A DNA stretch of 64,000 nucleotides from Symbiodinium natans (GCA_905221605.1 CAJNDS010002412.1:1629386-1693385); one strand, 5' to 3'; positions 1 to 10,178 are shown, counted from the stretch's first letter. Notes: generated by a model from the letters alone, not told the origin. Made by a program: numbers and translations.

Positions 1-111
1 TTGGAATTGATAGCATTTTAGGGTTTGTGCCCAATTTTGGGATTCATTTGCTCCAGGGCAGTGGCAGTGCTTCCTATTTTTTCAGGCTGGTTGAAAAACT
101 CGCAAAGCGCC

Positions 112-226
112 TACACCCTAAACCCTAAACCCTAATAAACCCTATAAACCCTTTTGAACCTGGAAGCTGCTTCATGCCAGGACTGAGGGCCTAAACCCTA
201 AACCCTAAACCCTAAACCCTAAACCC
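112..226 (-). repeat. Interstitial telomeric repeats (CCCTAAA)n
   Basis: Two short blocks, 112-152 degenerate and 193-226 about five exact units, separated by 40 bases of unrelated sequence. Confidence 0.85.
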
Positions 227-344
227 AGAAAGTCAGGCCCAGCGGCGCAAGGAAGCGAGTCCGAAGGCCTCGCTGACAGCCCCGGGCCTGAGTCTCCCAA
301 AGCCACCCGCCCCGAGGAGTTAATCCCGCAATCTATAGGGGAGG

Positions 345-634
345 GGTTTAGGGTTTAGGGTTTAGGGTTTTAGGGTTTAGGGTTTAGGGTTTAGGGTTTA
401 GGGTTTAGGGTTTAGGGTTTAGGGTTTAGGGTTTAGGGTTTAGGGTTTAGGGTTTAGGGTTTAGGGTTTAGGGTTTAGGGTTTAGGGTTTAGGGTTATGG
501 GTTTAGGGTTTAGGGTTTAGGGTTTAGGGTTTAGGGTTTAGGGTTTAGGGTTTAGGGTTTAGGGTTTAGGGTTTAGGGTTTAGGGTTTAGGGTTTAGGGT
601 TTAGGGTTTAGGGTTTAGGGTTTAGGGTTTAGGG
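345..634 (+). repeat. Longest interstitial telomeric array, about 41 units of TTTAGGG
   Basis: Almost perfect; the exceptions are one TTTTAGGG near 372 and GGGTTATGGG near 494. It is internal, with unrelated sequence on both sides, so it is not a chromosome end as assembled. Confidence 0.95.
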
Positions 635-785
635 TGGTTTAATCGCTGACACTCGGATAAGCCAGGCGAGGTACACTGCGAAAGGTGGAGAGGTCCCTAC
701 TGTGGTACTCGGTGGAGCCTAGAAAACCTGCACCTCAAACGGGGTAAACTGAAGCTTGTTTTTCTATGGGTTGTTTGTTTCAAAC

Positions 786-882
786 CCTCCAAACCCTAAA
801 CGCCCTAAACCCTAAACCCTAAACCCTAAACCTTAAACCTTAAGCCCTAAACCCTAAACCCCAAACCCTAAATCCCTACAGC
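786..882 (-). repeat. Degenerate CCCTAAA array
   Basis: Canonical units are mixed with CCTTAAA and CCCCAAA. Confidence 0.8.
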
Positions 883-1182
883 CCCGAAACCCCCAACAGT
901 TTGCCGCGGAAGCAAAGTCTTTGCGCCCCGCGGGCCGGCTGATCTACTCTCCTCAGGAGGCAAGAAGGGTTCACCCCCTTGGAGGTTTAGGGCTTAGGGT
1001 GCAGGGTTCAGGGTTGCGACTCTCGCAATCGGTCCACTTCACACATCAGCTCTTCTCCGTGGCCCCGTCTTCACTCTTCAAACAAACCTCACAATATGGG
1101 GGGGGGGGGGGGGCCCCTGATTGGGGTCCCAAGGTTATGGGTTTAGGGGCTTGAGTTGGGCAGGGTTTGGGGGTTTCCGAAA

Positions 1183-1245
1183 TCGGGGTACCTTATTGGG
1201 GTCCCTATGAAAAGGGAATCCTGCTATTTGGATCCATATTCGGGG
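1183..1245. mobile_element. Family G MITE fragment
   Basis: TTTCCGAAATCGGGGTACC, TTATTGGGGTCC and GGGAATCCTGCTATTTGG match the copy at 41196. Confidence 0.45.
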
Positions 1246-1800
1246 ACCGCTATGTTCGTCAACCCCCATCTTGACAAACGTACCTTGCAAGGATAACTGG
1301 CGTGCCACCTTCTACTCTCCGAAATCCGAGCCACTATCCCATCCCAGGGCATGGGACTGAGCATTTCGTGAAACTACTTTGGGTTGGTTCACGCAGCCTT
1401 GCTAACCCTCGGAGCTTAGGGCACTGGGATGCAGAATGACAACAGTAACTACGCAGAAGATGGAAGAATCCTGAACACGCAGCCCAACTGTTGGGGGTTC
1501 GAAAGCTACTGCAGCAGGCTAGCCGGACAAGGCGAGTTCATGCGAAGTCTTGGGACGTGAGGCTTCCGATGCCGATCTGACCATCAACATGCATGTGCTG
1601 GAGCTTGGAATCATGACCTCATGAACCCCGACTAAGCGACCTGCAAAGAATAGGCGAAGCCACTTGCCGCCGCTAAGTGGTGGCGCCACCCTCTGAGCCT
1701 TCAAAGCTTTCTTGGGCCAAGCATCGGCTTGCTCCTGCTGCTGCTTCAGGGCGGCAAGGATGCGGAACTCCTCCTTGACCTGGAAACTGGCGCTTTACGA

Positions 1801-2046
1801 ACCCTACTAAACCCTAAACCCTAAACCCTAAACCCTAAAGAAGTCGAGTTACAGAATGCGCAGATCTTCGCCACTCCAGTGGAGCCAGCCCCACTTCGAC
1901 TCCATAAGTGACAAGCCCTGTGTTCTGGACCGTTTATGTCGGGTTCTTCACCCGAAACGAAGCCCCCAAAAATCCACAAGATTGAGCCCTAAACCCTAAC
2001 CCTACAACCCTAAACCCTAAACCCTAAACCCTAAACCCTAAACCCT
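1801..2046 (-). repeat. Two CCCTAAA arrays (1801-1839, 1986-2046)
   Basis: About five and eight units, separated by 145 bases of unique sequence with no gene seen. Confidence 0.85.
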
Positions 2047-2145
2047 CAACTAAAGGTCGCCATCCTGGAGGCCGTTGCAGCTCTCTTCTAGGGCCGCCGC
2101 CGTGTCATCGAAGAGGACCAGCAAGGGATCATACTGCAGATTCTT

Positions 2146-2393
2146 CCTTAGGGTTTCGGGTTTAAGGGTTTAGGGTTTAGGGTTTAGGGTTTAGGCTTTA
2201 GGCTTTAGGCTTTACAGGGCGTCTAGGGCTTATAAGGCGTCCTGGAACCAACTGGGGTGAGCCTTACCTCAAAGACCGTTGAGGAATCTTGGCGACCAGG
2301 AGCTTATAGGGTTTAGGGCTTAGCGTTTATAGGGTTTAGGGTTTAGGGTTTAGGGATACGTTTAGGGTTTAGGGTTTAGTGTTTAGTTTATAG
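2146..2393 (+). repeat. TTTAGGG arrays (2146-2219, 2304-2393), variant-rich
   Basis: Canonical units plus TTTAGGC (three in a row near 2195-2212) and TTTATAGGG. Confidence 0.8.
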
Positions 2394-2489
2394 GGCCTCT
2401 GTAGCCACAATGCCCAAAGCCAGACATCCGACACCTGAAGCTCCACATGGGCCTCTACAAGCCCTGCACTCAACCCATATCATCTTAGA

Positions 2490-2557
2490 TCCCTAAACCC
2501 TAAACCCCAAACCCCAAACCCTAAACCCTAAACTCCCCCCCCCCCCCCCCCCCCCCC
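2490..2557 (-). repeat. CCCTAAA array joined to a C23 run
   Basis: Six units, including CCCCAAA, run directly into 23 C residues (2535-2557). Confidence 0.85.
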
Positions 2558-2687
2558 AATTTTGGGGTTCATGTGGTTCCCCAGAGTCATGGCCGAGGCG
2601 CAGCGCGCGCTTCGCGGCCGGCGACTTGAGCTTCGCCGGGCCGGGGTTCCAGAGCTTCAGGGCATCCCCGCCTGTCGGCTTTTGGGG

Positions 2688-2779
2688 GGTTTAGGGTTTA
2701 GGGTTTAGGGTTTAGGGTTTGAAGGGTTTAGGGTTTGAAGGGTTTAGGGTTTAGGGTTTAGGGGGTTTAGGGTTTAGGC
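2688..2779 (+). repeat. TTTAGGG array with TTTGAAGGG variant
   Basis: About ten units; the 9-mer variant TTTGAAGGG occurs twice. Confidence 0.85.
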
Positions 2780-2920
2780 TTTTGCTTCTTGAAGGGGGGT
2801 TGGTTTGGGGATGAGGGTTTGGGGTTTAGGGTTTGCGGTTAAGGGCTTGGAGGGGTGAGGGACAGGGAGCATAGGGTAGACCGGGCTTATAGGGTTTTGG
2901 GTGGTCTTTTAGTTCAGGGA

Positions 2921-3447
2921 TGAGGGGTTTAGGGTTTAGGGTTTAGGGTTTAGGGTTTAGGGTTTAGGGTTTAGGGTTTAGGGTTTAGGGTTTAGGGTTT
3001 AGGATGCAACTCTGAGCTTGGTGGTGTTCCCACCTCTGAGCTCAGGAGCCAGAGTCGAGGAAGGGGTTTCCACCGGGTTTAGGGTTTAGGGTTTAGGGTT
3101 TAGGGTTTAGGGTTTAGGGTTTAGGGTTTAGGGTTTAGGATGCAACTCTGAGTTTGGTGGTGTTCCCACCTCTGAGCTCAGGAGCCAGAGTCGAGGAAGG
3201 GGTTTCCACCGGGTTTAGGGTTTAGGGTTTGGGGTTTAGGGTTTAGGGTTTAGGGTTTAGGGTTTAGGGTTTAGGGTTTAGGGTTTAGGATGCAACTCTG
3301 AGTTTGGTGGTGTTCCCACCTCTGAGCTCAGGAGCCAGAGTCGAGGAAGGGGTTTCCACCGGGTTTAGGGTTTAGGGTTTGGGGTTTAGGGTTTAGGGTT
3401 TAGGGTTTAGGGTTTAGGGTTTAGGGTTTGGGGTTTAGGGTTTAGAG
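2921..3447 (+). repeat. Higher-order repeat: telomere array plus 72-bp unique block, three copies
   Basis: A block starting GGATGCAACTCTGAG and ending GGGGTTTCCACCGGG occurs at 3002, 3137 and 3287 (periods 135 and 150), each time followed by 7-11 TTTAGGG units. Copies 2 and 3 share TGAGTTTGG where copy 1 has TGAGCTTGG. The telomere part varies in length between units. Confidence 0.9.
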
Positions 3448-3546
3448 TTCATAGGCCCCCCCCCCCCCCCAAAAGCCAACGGTCAATGCAGGCGGAAGAA
3501 AGCCCTCTCTTCGCAATCTTGTTTTGGGGGGTGTGATTGGGATGCA

Positions 3547-3775
3547 CCCTAAACCCTAAACCTTAAACCCTAAACCCTTAACCCTAATTAGGGGGGGTTG
3601 GGGTTGGATCGACGTGAGTATGATCAGGGGACAGGCTCTAAGATCCCACATCTGAAGTCCGGTACCCTAAACCCTTTTAAACCCGAAAACCCTAAAACCC
3701 TAAAACCCTAAAACCCCAAACCCTAAACATCCCTAAACCCAAAACCATATAAACCGTACAAACCCCTAAACCCTG
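3547..3775 (-). repeat. Degenerate CCCTAAA blocks, partly octameric CCCTAAAA
   Basis: 3547-3590 is heptameric. 3661-3775 contains four CCCTAAAA/CCCCAAA units and scattered derivatives. Confidence 0.75.
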
Positions 3776-4172
3776 TCAGCCCTTTACATCCGGCCTCCCT
3801 CCGCCGCCCGTAGCTGGGCTTCGCCGCCTCTGCCAGGCAGATTCTGCGGCTTACGGTTCAGGGTTTATGTAGGGTTTAGAAATTTGGAGGCCTTTCTTCG
3901 GGTTTACGGTTTAGGGTTTAGGGTTAGAAATTTAGGGTTGTTTAGGGTAGAGGGTTTAGAAATTTGGAGTTTTTTAGGGTTTAGGGAGGGTTTCAATCAG
4001 CACGCTGGCACGGCGAATCTGCGGCTGAATGTCCAGCCTCTGCCCCATACGACCTGGCGGACTTTTCAAAGCTTTTCCACCGTGCAGCTTACACACTTCG
4101 TTGCAGAACAAAGCTTGACTCCTACCGGCAAAGTAGCAGCTCAGCCTCGTCCAGCCATCCATGAGCAAGAAT

Positions 4173-4218
4173 GCCCTAAACCCTAAACCCTATAAACCCT
4201 AAACCCTAAACCCTAACA
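4173..4218 (-). repeat. CCCTAAA array
   Basis: Six units, with one CCCTATAAA. Confidence 0.85.
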
Positions 4219-4324
4219 GGCACCTTCTGCCGCAACTCCTCACAGCTTGCGAGGCTCACGGCAAAGGTCGCGGAGAGCGTCTGGCTGCACCGGTATGCCA
4301 AATACCTGGGAAAAGGGTGACAAC

Positions 4325-4638
4325 TTAGGGTTTAGGGTTTAGGGTTAGGGTTTAGGGTTTAGGGTTTAGGGTTTAGGGTTTAGGGTTTAGGGTTTAGGGT
4401 TTAGGGTTTAGGGTTTAGGGTTTAGGGTTTAGGGTTTACTCGGCGCTATCTCTGAGTCTGAGCAACTGAGCGCAACTGCACTGTGAACCAGCACATCATC
4501 GGGACCATCCCCCAGCTGCATTGGGTTTAGGGTTTAGGGTTTAGGGTTTAGGGTTTAGGGTTTAGGGTTTAGGGTTTAGGGTTTAGGGTTTAGGGTTTAG
4601 GGTTTAGGGTTTAGGGTTTAGGGTTTAGGGTTTAGGGT
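4325..4638 (+). repeat. Two long TTTAGGG arrays (4325-4438, 4522-4638) around an 83-bp spacer
   Basis: About 16 units each, almost exact. The spacer starts ACTCGGCGCTATCTCTGAG and carries no frame. Confidence 0.9.
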
Positions 4639-4970
4639 CCCTACCTGAACAAAAATCAACGGTGTGGGGGCTGCAGGGTAACATTTTTTCTACGCGGCAG
4701 AAAGTGATCCCTTAACCTTAAACGGCTTCGACACAAACTCGAGGCTGCGCATGCCTTTTGTGGCAATGCTCTCTATGAGTGGTTCTCAAAGAGATGCGGG
4801 TGGTTGGGTGGGTGGGTGGGGGGGTTGTTAGCAGGAGAAGGTTTTCGAATCTGTCCCCACGTGCCGTCATTTTTGAAAATTAAATATTTACCTTCACCGC
4901 CATCAACTCTACTGGGGGTACTTCCTCGAGGGGTGGGCTTGGGGATTTATACAGTGGAGAAGGGGGGAAA

Positions 4971-5041
4971 CCCTAAACCCTAAACCCCTAACTCCCTAAA
5001 CCCCTAAACCCCTCAACCCCTAAACCCCTAAACCCTAGGGG

Positions 5042-5072
<31 letters not shown>
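4971..5072 (-). repeat. CCCTAAA/CCCCTAAA array followed by a G28 run
   Basis: Mixed 7- and 8-mers to 5036, then GGGGATT and 28 G residues (5045-5072). Confidence 0.85.
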
Positions 5073-5178
5073 TTGTTATTTAGGTGCGACCAGGGCCGCA
5101 GCACAACAGGAAGCCACCATAAGGTGGGTGACACCTGAGGTAAGGCATGCAGGTTCGAGACCTTCTGGTTGCTTGAGT

Positions 5179-5233
5179 GTTTAGGGTTTAGGGTTTAGGG
5201 TTTAGGGTTTCAAGTTTAGGGTTTAGGGTTTAG
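5179..5233 (+). repeat. TTTAGGG array
   Basis: Seven units with one interruption (TTTCAAG). Confidence 0.85.
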
Positions 5234-5970
5234 GCGTAGTGTTCTATTAGGGTTTGTGTTTAGGGCTGCCATGAAACAAACTGGTCTGAACATTTTCAGT
5301 GGCAAGCGGTACCCAGCCCTGTACAACACAGTACACGCCTCAACATCAAGTTCGATTCTAGATATAGAGAGAGAGGGAGAAAGAGCGAGCGAGGGAACAT
5401 TTTCGGGCCAAAGGGGTAAAAAATTACGATTCCCGTGTCTCTCGCCCCTGGCGCCTTCCTCCAGGGATTTGCCTTCGACGTCGCGAGGAGATGCGCCATG
5501 TGAGAGCTCGAGGGAGTGGGTTGGCAGGATATATTTAGGGTCTAGGGGTTCAGGGTCTAGGGAAAACCCTTATTTTCCTAAACCCTATACCATACACCTT
5601 GTGGCTTTGGGTGGGTGGGTGGGGGGGTGTCTTTGCTGGGAAAGCACTTGCATGGCTTTATGGGGATGTTAAGGGGCAGCTTGAGCCATCCGCGCGCTTC
5701 AAAAAACTAGACCCAAGCGTCGCCTGGGAATGAAAAGACGGCCCTTGTTTGCTTTAAATAGGGGCGTATAAGGAAGCTAAAAAAGCCTAAATGATGGCCT
5801 TTTTGCTTCAAAGGGGGCTTTGAATAGCAAAAAAGCGCCCAACAAGAAGGGGGGGCCATGAGGGCCTGCGTACTCAGGGTCCCAGAAAAAAGGGGCGCCT
5901 GGCAGAACGCTGACTCCTGCTTGCGCTGTGCACTTTATAGAGTCAAAGGCTTTGCCCTTGGAGGAATTCC

Positions 5971-6057
5971 TACATGGGCTACTATACCCTATAACCCCTC
6001 AAGAAGGCCCTTTATAGGGTTGGTTGGGGGATTATGAGGCCTAACAGCCCATGCTGG
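5971..6057. mobile_element. Family B MITE
   Basis: TACATGGGCTACTATACCC and GGCCTAACAGCCCATGCTGG form imperfect inverted termini around an AT/G-rich core with TTTATAGGGTTGG. Confidence 0.5.
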
Positions 6058-6194
6058 TTTTTTGCCACAAGAATCCAGCTTTCGGTCGCCCAAAAAAGTG
6101 CCTTTTTTCCTTTTGTGGGCTCTTTGGAGCTGCCCCCCCAAACTCGCGAAGAAGCTTCTGAGCAATCTCCTAAACACCAAATACAAGTACCAAA

Positions 6195-6250
6195 AACCCT
6201 AAACCCTAAACCCTAAACCCTAAACCCTAAACCCTAAACCCTAAACCCTA
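6195..6250 (-). repeat. CCCTAAA array
   Basis: Eight exact units; a frame entering from 6034 ends here as TLNPKP and a stop. Confidence 0.9.
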
Positions 6251-6351
6251 TGCAAATTGGAGGGCATTGGCTCCCGGGCGGAGACCGAGGTGCAGCCACT
6301 CTGCGCCGAACCGTTGAAGGTGAGGCCTGGGTGGTCCAGGCTTTGCCTTCT

Positions 6352-6706
6352 TAGGGCTTAGGGTTTAGGGTTTAGGGTTTGGGGTTTGGGGTTTGGGGTT
6401 TGGGGTTTGGGGTTTGGGGTTTAGGGTTTGGGGTTTAGGGTTGGAAGTTTAGGGTTTAGAGTGTCTTGGCGCGCACTGGTGACATAAGACAAAAACAAGG
6501 AAGACTCCTTGCCCTTTGGAGCCTTTTTGAACCCTTCTTGCGCCTCAGAAGGAACCCGGACTCTAAAGCAGATGAGAACGGGGCCACTGTGGGATCCTAA
6601 ACCTTCGACTTCGAATTGGTGTTTAGGGTTTAGGGTTGAGGTTTTTAGGGTTTAGGGTTTAGGGTTCAGGGTTTAGGGTTTGGGGTTTGGGGTTTAGGGT
6701 TTAGGG
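6352..6706 (+). repeat. TTTAGGG arrays (6352-6460, 6621-6706) with a TTTGGGG block
   Basis: 6376-6420 is a run of six TTTGGGG between canonical units. The second array is mixed with TTTGGGG and TTCAGGG. Confidence 0.85.
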
Positions 6707-7301
6707 CGACTGAGCCTGGGAGCGGGCTGGTCAACTAAACCTTCGAGCACCCACCAACAGTCCAGGGTTTACTAGTAGGGGCCAATGGGGTTTAGAGGTT
6801 TAGGCGGTTTGGGATGTGCCACCTAGGTGACCCTTGGTAACTAAGCTAGGAAGAGAAAGAGCGTGGTAGCTAAGCTAGGAAGAGAAAGAGCCCTTGTGAA
6901 AAGGGCCTTTGATTTGTCTACACGGCGTCGATAAGGGAACCGGAGTATACGACGCAAGTGACCAGGGGTGCCACCGACAGTCTTAACCATCCTCCCCAGC
7001 ACAACAGGTAGCCATGGCAAAAAACCAACAACCCCCACAGAGACCCTGGCGGGCATCCACGACAGGGACTGTCAGCTCGATGTCTGGAGTCGCATAGAGC
7101 TCGTAGGTCCTGGGAATAGTCTTCGTTTCGGTTTCAGAGTCGAGTTTCGGAAAATGCCAGGTCGGAACCGAGCCTTCGAAATGCAGCCTTTTTTTGAAAA
7201 CAAGAGAGTCCAAGCCCGCGGTTGTTTGGTAGACACGCGTCATGCTAGAAACACCTGAATGCGAACCCTCATCAGTCATCTCGACTCGAATTAAGACAGT
7301 T

Positions 7302-7412
7302 CCTTGGGGACGAAATGAACCCTAAAAGGGTTTATGGTTCATATACCTTACTGGGAATTATAGTAGTCAGGGTATATGACCCCCAATTGTAGGGCTCATT
7401 TCGTCCCCAAGG
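7302..7412. mobile_element. Family A MITE, copy 1 (intact, 111 bp)
   Basis: Terminal inverted repeats begin CCTTGGGGACGAAATGA and end with the reverse complement TCATTTCGTCCCCAAGG. Internally it has CCTAAAAGGGTTTATGG and GGGTATATGACCCCCAATT. Flanking TT on both sides suggests a 2-bp target duplication. Confidence 0.8.
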
Positions 7413-8660
7413 TTGAGATGAGTTTGAGGCAGCCGCCCCGTATCTGCCGGCACATCCTCCAAGCGGCAGCCTTCCGTCTCACCTCCAGGTTCGGCGGCAA
7501 GAAAAGGATTCGGACTCGGAAGGTTTGTGCTACTTATAGGCGCCTGAGGGTTTAAGGGTTAATTTGTTTAGGGTTTAGGGTTGAGGGTTTAGGGGTGTGA
7601 ACGTTGGACCCTCCTTTGCTGGGGGTGGCCCGATAAAGACAAGGCGGGTTAGCGTGTTTGCCCGTACCGTCGAGGGCGAAGCTCCAAACGGCACGACAGA
7701 GCATTCATGACTTCAGTCGACTGCAAGTCGTCCGCAAGCCTTGTCACTATAACAACATCTTTATAGCGTAATTACTGTGAATTCAATGCCTCTCCTGGAT
7801 GCAAGATGACCATGCAGATCTGCACGGCTGAATTGAGCAGGGACATGCAGGGACCAAGCCTCCCTGGCCCGGATCGCTGTACTGGACACGCCTCAGAACT
7901 GCTGCTTTGAAGCAAGTGTGCGGGATTCTTGCCGGCAGGTCTTACCTGGCCCAGTTGTAAAGATTGTCGGGAGCGTGCGCGAGCGAAGTTCATTATACAC
8001 AGGGAGAGATCGCTTCTGTTATGAGTTTTACTTCCTGCATTTCAATTTCTTCCATCGAGTGGCGTCCAAACACACCGTGGCGCCCCTTGGAATCAGGTCG
8101 AGCGCACGGCGAATGGAGGACCAATCGCTCCCCAACTGCCTCCCTCTCGCTTGCCAAACCTAAAACTTAAACTTCCGAACCCTAAAAAAAACCCAGACAT
8201 CTAAAGCCTTGCCATGATGCGCAGGGCGCATTCTTCGCAGATCCCGCAACCCCCCTGAAGACCAGCATGGACAAACGCGAGGCCCAGCCCCTGAACCCTG
8301 AACCCAAGTCCAGGGTTCAGGGATCAACTCACCTTGGGGACTACTATAATTCTATAAAGGCATATGAACCCTAAACCCTAAACCCTAGACCCGAAACCCT
8401 AGACCCTAAACACTAAACGCTAAACCCTTCATTTAGTCCCGAAGGCAGAACCCTCCATGCAAGTGCCACTTCGCGCGAGGCCCCCCGCACGTAAAAGCGC
8501 CCGACCACGACGTCGAGCTCCCAGCCTCCGAGAGCCACAATTCCAGGAGCTCGGGGGCTTTAAGGTTTAGGGTTGAGGGGTTTGAGGATTTGGTGTACCA
8601 CCTGCCTTTCTGGGTATGTCCCAAAATTGTGGTACCCCTTCGCCAAATAGAATAGAATTC
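7413..8660. other. Low-feature stretch
   Basis: Mostly unique sequence with weak telomere-like scraps (7547-7590, 8368-8430). Frames up to 81 codons overlap on both strands with no domain, no codon signature and no SL string. No gene called. Confidence 0.5.
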
Positions 8661-8686
8661 CGTCAAAGGGACCGGGCCATCTTTTT

Positions 8687-8749
8687 TATGGGTTATACCT
8701 GCTAATTAAGGGTATCTACTACTAAGCTGTAGGTAAATAGAGTCCCAGG
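8687..8749. mobile_element. Family I element, partial
   Basis: GGGTTATACCTGCTAATTAA, then GTATCTACTACTAAGCTGTA and GGTAAATAGAGTCCC, match one arm and the core of 11907-11995. Confidence 0.4.
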
Positions 8750-9015
8750 GAGGGCCAGGGTTTAGGGTGGAGGGTCTAGCGTTTAGGGCTTGGGATGCGT
8801 AGGGCTATTAGGGTTTAGGGTTTAGGGCTTAGGGCCTAGGGTTGAGGGTTTGGGTTTATGGAAAGCTTCGTGCTGGCTTCTTGTCAGGGCTACAGAGCTT
8901 CGCTGGAGCATGTTCGGGGTTTAGGGTTTAAAAGGTTTAGGGTTTAGGGTTGGGCAAGTGTTCAACTTACTTGTTCGTGGCACGGAAAGACGAACTTGTA
9001 AGTACCCTCCACAAC

Positions 9016-9074
9016 CCCTAAACCCTAAACAATAAACCCTAAACCCTAAACCCTAAACCCTAAACCCTAAACCC
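9016..9074 (-). repeat. CCCTAAA array, left flank of the retrogene
   Basis: Eight units, one CAATAAA; interrupted at 9074 by the T6 of the retroposed unit. Confidence 0.9.
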
Positions 9075-10044
9075 TTTTTTGCATCCGGGCTTGGGGAGTC
9101 GGCCGGGAATGATTGACTATAGCACACTGAAAGACGGACACTTCTCTCCAAGACTTGTGCTCGAGGAGACATATCCAAACTGAAAGTACCAGTACAAGCT
9201 ACAAACAAACGGACCAGCGAATTTACATTCTACGTTCTCGTCGTTTTTGCTCCTTCAGAGCACGCCTTCTGAGCATATGGGCTTCTCTGAATTGTTCAAG
9301 GTACTCAGGTTGAGCGAAAGGTAAGCTCATGTTGGAAGAAACCGAAGATGCGGGAAGAGGCAGGTTCATGTCCGAGCTTGAAGGAACCGATGACACACAA
9401 GAAGTCTGGTTGATGTCCGAACAAAAGACCGAAGATTCAGGTACACGAGCAGATTGCCGACCGGATTCTGGCGACTCTGGAACTGTAATACCCGTGTCAC
9501 TCCATTTGGAAGCCTGTTCCGTGGCAGGTACATTCTCCCTGACGTTGCCAGTATCAGTAACTTCCGAAACAACCGCATTGCCTTCCAGACTTTGTATCCT
9601 GTCCGAGAGCACCTGAATAGCGTCATGTGCTTTCGCCATCAGGCTTCCAACCAGGCCTTCTGTAATGCGTCTGCACTCATCACTGGAAAACACCTCTTCA
9701 ACAGTTTGTGTCGCCATGTTCACAAAAGTGCCGAGGTCTTCCTGAGCTGGAGAACAGACCGGTCCGAAATCCTGCTGTTCCACGTCCAGTCCCAAGGCAG
9801 AGTAGAGACAAATGGGTTGCCTAGGTCCGCGACACTGTGCTGCATGAAAGAGGGCTCGCCACGATAAGTCTGCAACTTCTTCCAACCCAGCCTTTTGAGC
9901 ACAGCGTAGACTGTAAGCAATGCACGATGCAAGTTTCCCGGTGGCCTCCATTGCAATACGATGGGGAGGAAACCTAATTGGAAAAGCACTCAATGGAGTC
10001 TCGTAGCCAAACCCTTGAGCCAAAACCCTTGAGCCAAAATGGCT
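9075..10044 (-). mobile_element. Retroposed cDNA inserted in a telomeric repeat array
   Basis: The unit consists of SL relics, a short 5' leader, a 242-codon frame, about 142 bases of 3' flank and A6. It is bounded on both sides by CCCTAAA repeats (9016-9074 and from 10045). Joining base 9074 to base 10044 gives an uninterrupted CCCTAAA phase. The insertion therefore looks clean, or is resolved by microhomology within the repeat. Confidence 0.6.
9223..9951 (-). CDS. Retroposed gene of unknown function with spliced-leader relics upstream
   Basis: The frame runs from ATG at 9951 to a stop at 9223, giving 242 residues. It is also open upstream, but only through non-ATG codons, so I chose the first ATG. 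I do not recognise the family. The N-terminal half has an Ala/Leu/Cys-rich helical look. A short segment around residues 105-125 (AHDAIQVLSDRIQSLEG) has heptad spacing. Residues about 130-215 are Ser/Thr/Pro/Glu-rich and probably disordered. The C-terminus is a basic helix ending RRALKEQKRRERRM. Two dinoflagellate spliced-leader relics lie 63 and 77 bases upstream, which marks the locus as a reinserted cDNA. The 3' flank ends in A6 (T6 at 9075-9080 on the plus strand) where telomere repeats resume. No intron is evident. It could be an expressed intronless retrogene or a young pseudogene; the uninterrupted frame favours recent function. Confidence 0.6.
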   Translation of the reverse strand: MEATGKLASCIAYSLRCAQKAGLEEVADLSWRALFHAAQCRGPRQPICLYSALGLDVEQQDFGPVCSPAQEDLGTFVNMATQTVEEVFSSDECRRITEGLVGSLMAKAHDAIQVLSDRIQSLEGNAVVSEVTDTGNVRENVPATEQASKWSDTGITVPESPESGRQSARVPESSVFCSDINQTSCVSSVPSSSDMNLPLPASSVSSNMSLPFAQPEYLEQFREAHMLRRRALKEQKRRERRM

Positions 10045-10045
10045 A
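10014..10045 (-). other. Tandem dinoflagellate spliced-leader (DinoSL) relics
   Basis: On the minus strand, 10045-10028 matches bases 5-22 of the conserved 22-nt dinoflagellate spliced leader without a mismatch (core CCATTTTGGCTCAAG). After GG, a second copy at 10025-10014 matches leader bases 11-22 (TTTTGGCTCAAG). Known biology: dinoflagellate mRNAs receive this leader by trans-splicing, and genomic relics arise when processed mRNA is reverse-transcribed and reintegrated. Two stacked relics mean two rounds of trans-splicing and retroposition. No donor GT follows the leader, so this is not an SL RNA gene. Confidence 0.85.
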
Positions 10046-10063
10046 AACCCTAAACCCTAAACC
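10045..10063 (-). repeat. CCCTAAA repeats, right flank of the retrogene
   Basis: About three units continuing the phase of 9016-9074. Confidence 0.85.
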
Positions 10064-10178
10064 CCTTTGGTGGATTGGAAAATGTGTGGGGGGTATAAGT
10101 GGTGCCTCAAGTCGGTCAGGACCCTGAGCCGCAACTAGTCGTGAGGAGAGGGCACGGGTCCTTCCATGCAAACAGATG

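Noticed and set aside
345-634. True chromosome end
   Set aside because: Non-telomeric sequence continues on both sides and similar arrays recur throughout.
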